From Siderastrea radians (lineage: Eukaryota > Cnidaria > Anthozoa > Scleractinia > Rhizangiidae), in NCBI GenBank assembly GCA_964017195.1, contig OZ024895.1, positions 33,462,690 through 33,526,689 on the forward strand: a DNA stretch of 64,000 nucleotides, given 5' to 3'. The position numbers and the translations under genes are program-made. Below the pieces are notes generated by a model, which saw only the letters and a program-made list of their open reading frames with translations, did not search any database and was not told the origin of the DNA. Of the stretch, positions 49,801-59,900 are shown in pieces. The stretch's first letter is position 1. The number at the start of each line of letters is the position of its first letter.

Positions 49801-52800
49801 TAAATGATGATAGGTCCTTTTTCCTTACGAAACTAACGATGTGACATGATGGTTCGCACCAGAATCACGGTAGTATCGTCGTGTACCGGTTAACCAACTA
49901 CGTCATTTTCGTAAACCGTTCTCCGAACGTTGTCGTTAGTTTCGTCGGTCGTATAATTTAGTAATTATTGTAATTAAGGGAAATTTGAATAAAGATGATA
50001 TTTATTATTCTAATAAAAACCCCTTTTTATCGAAATGTTCTTCTTACACTGTGACAGTGACGGAAACGGAAGTCAAATATACCCATTACTATATAACATA
50101 TAAACCCCTTTGTACAGAAACCTTCAACTGGCACTGTGACAGTGACGGAAACGGAAGTCAAATATACCCATTCCACATTTATTACTTAATATATAAACCC
50201 CTTTATACAGAAACCTTCAACTGGCACTGTGACAGTGACGGAAACGGAAGTCAAATATACCCTTCCAAATTTATTACTTAATATATAAACCCCTTTATAC
50301 AAAAACCTCCAACTGGCACTGTGACAGTGACGGAAACGGAAGTCAAATATACCCATTCCACATTTATTACTTAATATATAAACCCCTTTATACAGAAACC
50401 TTCAACTGGCACTGTGACAGTGACGGAAACGGAAGTCAAATATACCCTTCCAAATTTATTACTTAATATATAAACCCAATTATACAAAAACCTCCAACTG
50501 GCACTGTGACAGTGACGGAAAGGGAAGTCAAATATACCCATTCCACATTTATTACTTAATATATAAACCCCTTTATACAGAAACCTTCAACTGGCACTGT
50601 GACAGTGACGGAAACGGAAGTCAACTCGAACCTTCAATATTTTTATTTACAACCTTGAAATAGCCTCTCGTGACACTGACTACCATCTGCGGAAGTGACG
50701 TGTAAATCTACTTAAAATACCATATTCGATTTCAATTCCCATATGTGCAAAGATAGTGTTTAATTTCAACTAGTTGTAGTAACATCATGAAGCTGTCAAA
50801 AGGAATACAGGGTTATTTGGCAAATCTTATTACGAGTTTTGAGCTAAAACCACACGGCCCAGAACTTGTTTTACCCAATCCAAGTACCTATTGCAACGGA
50901 GAAAAAAAGTATCCCGTCGCTGAAGATCGTGTGGGATCCATTTGTGCCTCGAAAACTTTATGGCAGAGATAGCGTCGTGCTTCTCGTGAGTCGCGTTTAC
51001 GTCTGTCCGCAGGGTCACGAAATCCCAGCACACGATCCACGTATCCTTAATAGTTTACCAAACGATAAGAACATTCCCTTTATTTTGTCACACAAAAGTG
51101 GGGTTACTATTGGATTTATGAATCAAGTAAATTCACTGGCAAGTTCAGGAATGAACTTTTCAGAAATTGAAAAGTACTTCGCTCAACATTATTACGACAG
51201 GCACTGGTTTCAGGAAAAAAACTGGCATGATGACCTAAAAATCGTCAAGGAGGGAATGTCCACCGACTCGCCCACAATTGAAGACATCACACAGGAACAT
51301 TTTCCTGATCCAGCTGAATGGCACATAATTGCACGTAGTCGTTTGGGTGTAGAGTCTGCCCTCGGACTATTCACCATCTTTTTCTACTCCTGGAATGAAA
51401 GGAAAGAACAGAAGTATCCAAAGGGCGTCATAACTCCGATTTCTCATTACGCTACAAAATGGAGACAGAGTGCTTTCCAGCCAACAAGCGAGCGATTCGG
51501 CTTAAAATGCAGTGCGAGCATTCCTGTGGAGATTAAGTCAGACATATCACAATTTCTCAGTGCCGGTATGGATGTCCCCGAGCTACACAGTCTTCTTGCA
51601 CAGCCTGGAGTTAGTGGATCACAGGAGGGAACAAATAATCTTCAGCGACGGGATACTTTTTTTCTCCGTTGCAATAGGTACTTGGATTGGGTAAAACAAG
51701 TTCTGGGCCGTGTGGTTTTAGCTCAAAACTCGTAATAAGATTTGCCAAATAACCCTGTATTCCTTTTGACAGCTTCATGATGTTACTACAACTAGTTGAA
51801 ATTAAACACTATCTTTGCACATATGGGAATTGAAATCGAATATGGTATTTTAAGTAGATTTACACGTCACTTCCGCAGATGGTAGTCAGTGTCACGAGAG
51901 GCTATTTCAAGGTTGTAAATAAAAATATTGAAGGTTCGAGTTGACTTCCGTTTCCGTCACTGTCACAGTGCCAGTTGAAGGTTTCTGTATAAAGGGGTTT
52001 ATATATTAAGTAATAAATGTGGAATGGGTATATTTGACTTCCGTTTCCGTCACTGTCACAGTGCCAGTTGGAGGTTTTTGTATAAAGGGGTTTATATATT
52101 AAGTAATAAATTTGGAAGGGTATATTTGACTTCCGTTTCCGTCACTGTCACAGTGCCAGTTGAAGGTTTCTGTATAAAGGGGTTTATATATTAAGTAATA
52201 AATGTGGAATGGGTATATTTGACTTCCGTTTCCGTCACTGTCACAGTGCCAGTTGAAGGTTTCTGTACAAAGGGGTTTATATGTTATATAGTAATGGGTA
52301 TATTTGACTTCCGTTTCCGTCACTGTCACAGTGTAAGAAGAACATTTCGATAAAAAGGGGTTTTTATTAGAATAATAAATATCATCTTTATTCAAATTTC
52401 CCTTAATTACAATAATTACTAAATTATACGACCGACGAAACTAACGACAACGTTCGGAGAACGGTTTACGAAAATGACGTAGTTGGTTAACCGGTACACG
52501 ACGATACTACCAGAATCACGAGGTAAAAGCATGCTGAAGTGATGATTAAGACCTCTTAACGAAACAGGAGCGAACAGGCATTCTTGAACGATTTGTTATA
52601 ACCAATCCTTTCACTCCCGCACCCAAACGCTTCTATATTTGGATTTTGTGAATGAAATCCCACGTTGTGACCCACGTTCAAATGAAAGCTATATTGAGCA
52701 CAGCTTTCTTATGATGCTGGTTAAACCTGTTTTAAGTTCTACGCNNNNNNNNNNNNNNNNNNNNNNNNNNNNNNNNNNNNNNNNNNNNNNNNNNNNNNNN

Positions 52801-55800
52801 NNNNNNNNNNNNNNNNNNNNNNNNNNNNNNNNNNNNNNNNNNNNNNNNNNNNNNNNNNNNNNNNNNNNNNNNNNNNNNNNNNNNNNNNNNNNNNNNNNNN
52901 NNNNNNNNNNNNNNNNNNNNNNNNNNNNNNNNNNNNNNNNNNNNAGTACATTCAATTGAAGTGTAAGGTGGTTCTAACTTTTCAGTCTGTAGATGTAAAC
53001 CTACGTTGTGGGTATTCAAATGAAAGCTCTCACAAAGCTCTTTGCTAAGACGCCGTTTGTTTTTCATTGTTTTGCAAAATCAGATACAGAATTTTTCTTG
53101 AATTTTTATTTTGGGTGCTGTTATTAATGGACAGCCGTAGATGAAATGTCACGAACGAATGGTGGCTTGACTGTAATCCCATGTCATCAATAAGGCTATT
53201 TTAAAAACATTAACCATCGATATCTGTCATCCAAAAGATCTTGATAAACATGATTGTCGTGAATTGATGCTGAGCCCGCTTGAGTTGAAGTTCGAAACTT
53301 GACGACTCAGGATGTCTGGTGTTGAGTTAAACATGTTCCCTAATGGGAGACTGCACGCGGAGTAATGTCAGAATAAGACGACCTAGTAGAAGATTTAGGC
53401 TCGTTTTAAACGTCTAACTTTTCCTACAACAAAAATAATGCAAATGAGCAAGAGTTATTGTTCCGGGTAATTTGCATGAAATTCGGCGCATAAAAAGAGT
53501 AGTCCAGTACCTCTTGTGAACCTATAATTTCAGAGGCATTCTAAAACAATATTGCTCATTGTCTTCAGGGATAGGTGCATTGTTTGTGCCCTTATCTTAT
53601 TGTTCTTATGGCCAATCATGTGAGATGTTCAATGAGGTGCTGGTCGACTCCATAAAAAGTTCAACGTTTAAAACGGGCCTTACAATGCACACTGCATGAG
53701 TCTCTAAAGTGCCATGCATCTTTGTGGCATAAATAGCTTAAAAAGGAAAATCACCAGCCAAGCAAGAGTCAAAACAAAGTTAGGAAGTGTTGCTGTTGTA
53801 ATTGTTATAAATTGAAAAAACAAGCATCACAGAAAAGACGAACTCGGTAGCTTTCGTTTGAAAAGTCACACATAAGGATTTCATCCATGCAGGCTCAGAA
53901 GTTAGAACCATCTTACACAGCATAATAACCAGTACCTTATGGAAAGCACTGCTGAGTAAATTCCATTTGAATGGTCAAACCTTTAAGTTAGAAGTTTCAT
54001 CCATAGACTGTAATGTTGGAACAACATAAAATGGTCAAGATCAGGTTTTGTTTCTATAAATCCCGATTTATTCAATAATTTTTTCAAAAGACATTTTCAT
54101 TGTGACAGTAATTAGCCAAGGTTTAAAAGCATTAAAACTGAACGACACTAATTCCGTAATAAATTTTGGGTTTACTAGGATCACGCCGATTTAATGATGG
54201 ATTGGGTTTTGACACTGGTTGGCTAAGCACGCGTGGGTTGAAGATAAGAAAAAGTAGGAATATATATATATATATATATATGGAAGTGATGGTTTGCAAG
54301 ATATAAATTAAGGATGTAACTTTTAAATAGAATTAAATAAAAATCTCTGACATGTTTAAAACACTGCTTCCATTCTTATTTGTATTTTAAGTGCATGCTA
54401 CAAATCCAATTGCTTTTTATTTAATTTCCAACCCATTAGGAAGCAGAATTAATTTATCTACTTATTTTTCACGGCACTTTCAAAAGAAGAATCGCAGAAT
54501 CGATCCTCTGTTTAAGATGCTTGTTAGGAATCTGTTCTATTTTTATCGGGAGTGAATTGGAAATGATCATAAAAGAGGATTTGTCATAAACGCACCCTGC
54601 GAGCAGAGTCCCTTAAACCTTTCTAGAAAAATTAAAAACACTTAAGGCGATTCGAAAATCAGAGGGTACTATGCTCCCAGCATGATTTCAAAATAAAATT
54701 TCTACGACCTTGGTTTAGTCAAAACATATTTTTATATTTCAAAGACGTTAGCTTTTTCCTATCCTCTCGTACGCATCTTGTACGCATTTATTATAGTTTA
54801 ATATCAGCTGGTGTTCATGAGTTTGAACGCACGAAGCAAAGTGTCTGAATTATTAACTAACAGCCCCTGTATCCTTCATGAATCACCTTCATCCGAAATC
54901 ATGTCAAATATAATATATCAGTAATTACAGACACTAGAACGGAACATTAATTCAAAAGTAAATTCCTGTTTTAGTTAAATCAAAAGTAGGTCGATTTGAA
55001 TTCCCTTTCTAAAGACAAGTTAACGCAGGTGTCCGCTAGTAAATATGTCAAAAGCGTCAATCTCCGGGCACATTTTCAAGCAGGCACATTTTCACGCAGG
55101 GGCGTAAAACAAAGTGTTGCAACAAATTCCGATACTAAAGTCTGCAAGAAAATTAAATGACGATCGTAGACAACTGGTACAAACACAACACAGCTTTGGA
55201 CTCACACGGGACTTACTTTTCCATTGGCCGCGGTAGCTCTAGTTAGTAATCAAAGACAAAAAGAAGTTGATCTATATTCAACTCGTTAAAAGAACAAAAT
55301 AACTTAGCTTTTCGTTTATGGTGGCCCTTAACCTTAAATCCTGACATCTTCATTAAAATATATATTTTTTGAAGTGGGATTGGCCTTTGACACTGCTTGC
55401 TAAGCTCGCGTGGTTTGAATTAAACATAAACTGGGTGGGAAGGGGGAAATGAAGATAATGGTCTTTTCGGTAAGATTTTACGTGATGTCATAACTATGAG
55501 CCGGTGTTCGCCGCGAACGCAGTAAGAAAAGTGCCAGAGTTTATAACAGCGGAATCTTGCATCTAATGGCTTTAAGTTAAATCGGTATGTTCATCGTATG
55601 CACATATAGCTGCTTAAGGTGACATCAGTTTTGGTGCGTTTTCATTTAATAGTATCAAAGAAATAAGCCATTTCTGAATTGCGTTTAGTCTCTCTGTCAA
55701 ATCGAGGCCTGGTGCACAACTTTCCGTATTTAAATAGGTTTTGCTTGGATGTGGATTAAAATACGTCATGCAAAAACAAGCGAAGGTCAAGGTAGCTCTT

Positions 55801-56922
55801 TCGCCCTTTCCCATGATTGGAAAGAGAAATAGACTGCTAGCAATCTGACAGTGATAAAAAAAAGTTCAAAACAGTTGAATTGGTACAGTTATTGTCTCTT
55901 GACCAGCTGTGAGTTTATAATTGCCGCTTGAATTAAACGTTATCCTTTCTGATCATGTATTTTGTACGTTATAATCTTTACTGAGTCAAATCTTGATTCA
56001 GTGGTTCTAATCTTATATTCTTATGGTGCTCAAAGTACTCAGACAGATTTTTGTTTTCGGAGTCTCTCTGTCTCGAGATGGAATACCGCGCGCCGTGGTT
56101 CAGCCTCTTGTTGAGTCACAGCGCATGTTGTGACTAACCAGTGCGATCCTGCTCGGCAGGTTCTGTCGCAGCTGCTGCAGGCGAATTGCGCGCTTGGCCC
56201 TGAAGGAGCTGGTGCTGGTGCGGCCCTCTGCCGTCTCCGCTCTCTCTCCTTTCTTCCCACTGCTCCTCTCTCTTTCCCTCACTCCTCTGGACACCCACCT
56301 TCACAGTCATTCTCCAGCTACTGCAGTCATCAGCTTCAGCCCACAGCCTGCTGTGTCGATGTCACCTACCCTCTTGTCTCACTTACAGGCGTCTTTGTAG
56401 CTTAGGACAGGTCTTCCAGCAGGTCTAGCTCAGGCCGGTGGCTAGCCCGCCGTACAGAATACTCAGACAGATAATACGGCGGTTACATGGCCGACAACTA
56501 CAGCTGAATTACTTAACTTTTGCATGTATTACCCGACTACAACCATTCAAACAAAGCCCTTTTTTATCCAATATATTGCAAAGTGAAATTTTGATTTTCT
56601 TCTTTCTTTTAAACTTGACAATGAAACGATTGAGGGCGATTCAAGAATTGCGAGTTGAAAAAATGCACTCAGAGCACAACCTACGGGGGAGACGTTTTTC
56701 GGGCTCCTCCCACGTGCGGAAGAAATATGTGACGAACCCAAAGAGCATCTGCGCACGAGGCTATGTGGTCCCGAATGTTTGGACTATTTCAAAACTGGGC
56801 CATCTAGACTGATATGCCGTTACTGTTTCCTTGGCAAACGAAAGTGGCGATCGTAAACACTACACAGTTAGTTCGACCAACCATTTCGTTTGTTTATTTG
56901 CTGTCGGTCTTGTTTTGTCGTT

Positions 56923-56989
<67 letters not shown>

Positions 56990-59900
56990 TTATTTTAAGC
57001 AGAATGAAAATTGTGAAGCTAAAAATATTTTTTCAATATCATTTTTTAATATCGTTTTTATCGTTGATCAGTTTAAGCATTTATTAATTTAGATCGAGTC
57101 TGAAAGTAAGGAAATTTACTGTAAGATGCATAGCAGCTTATTAAAGCTTTTAATGGTTTTTTTTAATTTTCTTGAACAGTGCATGCAATTTCGTCAGCCG
57201 ACGTCTCTATTTTCGCTGATGAGGACTTGAACTCTCGAGACAACTTATTAACCGAGTACTGTGAATTCTATTCTTTCTTATAAGCGCACGCAATGAATTA
57301 AAAATATCTTATTATATAGACAAGAGTGTTTTAGAGGAAAATAGACCACTCGTAAAGTTCATACGAAACTACATCCGGGACTCGAGTGGCGTATTTTCCA
57401 TATCCTCACTTGGATATAGATAACGTCATTTCACGCTCTTACTGTTGTTTGTGCAAAAATACTCTTGTCCATATAATAAAAAGAAAATTACACGGTGGCT
57501 TGAAGATATGAATTTTATTTTCTGGTGGTAAAAACAATACTTTACTCTACGCTCGTTCGTAAAATATTGTTTTTACCAATCGAAAATAAAATTCATATAT
57601 TCGCGCCGCCGTGTAATATCCTCTATATGTGCTGCATTAGAATATTTGAAAATAGAGTGTACATAGAGGATATTACACGACGGCGCGAAGATATGAATTT
57701 TATTTTCGAGTGGTAAAAGTAATATTTTACTCACTCGCTGCGCTCGTTCGTAAAATATTGTTTTTTTTACCACCAGAAAATAAAATTCATATCTTCAAGC
57801 CGCTGTGTAATTTTCTTTTCATTATATTGACAAGAGTATTTTTTACAATAACTGAGCGAATTCTCGCGCGCTGATCGGCTGATTTTTATTGTCAATAAGA
57901 GTACAGACGGATGAAACGCGTAAAGCTGACGCAATCAGCAAAAGCTCAGTTTGTCAGACTTTTCAGCGCTGCATTCTTGACGAGGCGATAATTGTACCAC
58001 AAATCTAGTAATCTTCAATGAGGAAATCATCTAAAATTTATGTGTTAAAACTGAAGAAACTATTGCAACCATAGAGCGAAAAGTTGAGGATGTTTGTTGA
58101 GGATTCAGACCTGAAATCGGCGGTGAGCGGGAATTTGTGCTCTCAATATTTTTTATGCTGAACCGAGTTTTAGCGGATTATTTTGTGAACAGTTTTCACT
58201 GGATTAAAGGTTAGTTGAGCAATTCGAATTTTTCCTTGTATTTCTGGCCTATTCTTACTAAAGTTTTAATTTACGAGGCCGTGATTCTCCGTATTACAAC
58301 AATGAAATTCTGATTCTGCGGCAATTGCACCTTCCATTGACTCTTGCATTTCTTTCCTTCGTTTGAAAATCAGTTTTTGTCGCCTGCGGCTCGTGGATCT
58401 ACAACACTTGGACAATGTGATGACGAAATTTATCATCAATAAGAGGACAGACGCATAAAAAACTGACGCCAGTTTGTTAATTTGCACAAACAACAGTGTA
58501 AAAGCGGGAAATGACGTCATCGATATCCTCACTAGTGAGGATATGGAAAATACGCCACTCGAGTCCCGGATGTAATTTCTTATGAACTTTACGAGTGGTC
58601 TATTTTCCATTAAAACACTCTTGTCTATATAATAAAACAGGATATGCCAGTTCAGTTCAGTTACTGAATTCCTTAACTACTTTAGCCTGTTCCAGGCGTT
58701 CAGATAGGGGGAGAGGACGAAAAACGCCTGGAACAGGCTATACTTACTTGCTCGTTAAAGTATTTGAAAATGAAAATGGAGTTCGTTTTGTAACTAGATC
58801 CCACAAAAAAAACAAATCTTAGAATATATAATTTAACTGTGATCGAAAAGAACATTCGGAGAAAAAAATGGCACGAAATTACTCAGTCCTAATTTAGCTG
58901 CAAGGTTGTTTTGCAGCTAAACATTTCTGCTCGCGCGTAGCTAGGATAAAGGATGTACGACTACTTTCAGTGTGCTTTACAACTGGCACATAGATTAACT
59001 ATGGCATCATTTCTATACTTCTCATTGTTAAGATAGCTGCTCCTACAAAAATGTTGCAGACTTCAATTGAAGAGGATTTATACTCATTAGTATTTCAATA
59101 ATTCTCCAGTAGTTCGAACCAAAAACAAATCCCTCTGCTTACTCTAGTACAAAAATTCAACCCTGTAAAGCACCCAGTAATCAAAGAAAACAGTTTCGTA
59201 CTTGCCATAACACATCAGTCAATTCCAGCAATGCCCCCGCAACATCGTTACAGACGCCTGCTATGCAGGTTGCTTACATGCACAAATAATTGAAGTACTC
59301 ACCACCTAAGAGACTGACGGGTCTAGTTTGATCGCCGAGGGGGGAAGGTTCGAGTTGCGTGCTTTGTTTAGCTGTATCGGGTCGGCCGTGGTAGAAGTGG
59401 CAGTCACTCACTCGGTGACGGCTGAGGTCGAAATTGAGCTTGTCAACAATGGCCAGATTACTTACAACCGAATCAATAAAACTCTTTTTCATGAAATGTT
59501 TGCGCAAACGCTATGGGTCGTTCAATCTGTAAACCTCTAGCTTGACTGTTGGCTGTCGTTTTATAGGAGCGCAGGAAATCCCTTACCGATTCCGTACAGT
59601 GTTTCGTTGCTAGGCCAAACCAATGTAATTCGAAGTTTGTCTTGCACTCTAGATAAGTCAAGGATATTTTCGAGTGCTTAGGTTTCACCATCTGTAGAAA
59701 TTAAGACGAACCAGTGTAAGATTGAGCAGAAAATGTCGAATAAACCCCAATTGGTGGTTGCCGCGTCAACCACGAGGTGAATGAAATTCTATCAGAATGA
59801 ACGGGTGACGTTGAAATACGATAAACAGAGCCGTTCCGGACACTTCGTTCACCCGTTCAAATTACGGACGGGACACCGACAACTTATAATTACCGCGCCC

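Larger units (their letters stand above)
49869..52511 (+). mobile_element. Long-TIR DNA transposon with 8-bp target duplication
   Basis: Left arm 49869-50927 (1059 bp) and right arm 51638-52511 (874 bp) are near-perfect reverse complements apart from a 185-bp length difference, which equals two units of the internal tandem repeat. AGAATCAC flanks both ends (49861-49868 and 52512-52519). The tips read GGTAGTATCGTCG. The central 710 bp is unique and mostly open. An 8-bp duplication is known for hAT, P, some Mutator and the Kyakuja-Dileera-Zisupton groups; repeat-rich ends favour the last, but no complete transposase is present to decide. Confidence 0.9.
53036..56035. other. Intron sequence without a recognised gene
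   Basis: Contains reverse-orientation satellite units (53840-54020) and an (AT)n tract (54260-54281). Short ORFs have no domain. Confidence 0.45.

Noticed and set aside
50785..51735. Treating the whole 289-codon ORF as an intact host protein
   Set aside because: Its last 33 residues are antisense of the transposon arm, and the N-terminal frame is displaced, so it is a chimeric remnant.
56130..56405. Plus-strand 91-codon Ser/Pro/Leu-rich ORF
   Set aside because: It is the complement of a minus-oriented retro-insert bounded by a 13-bp duplication.
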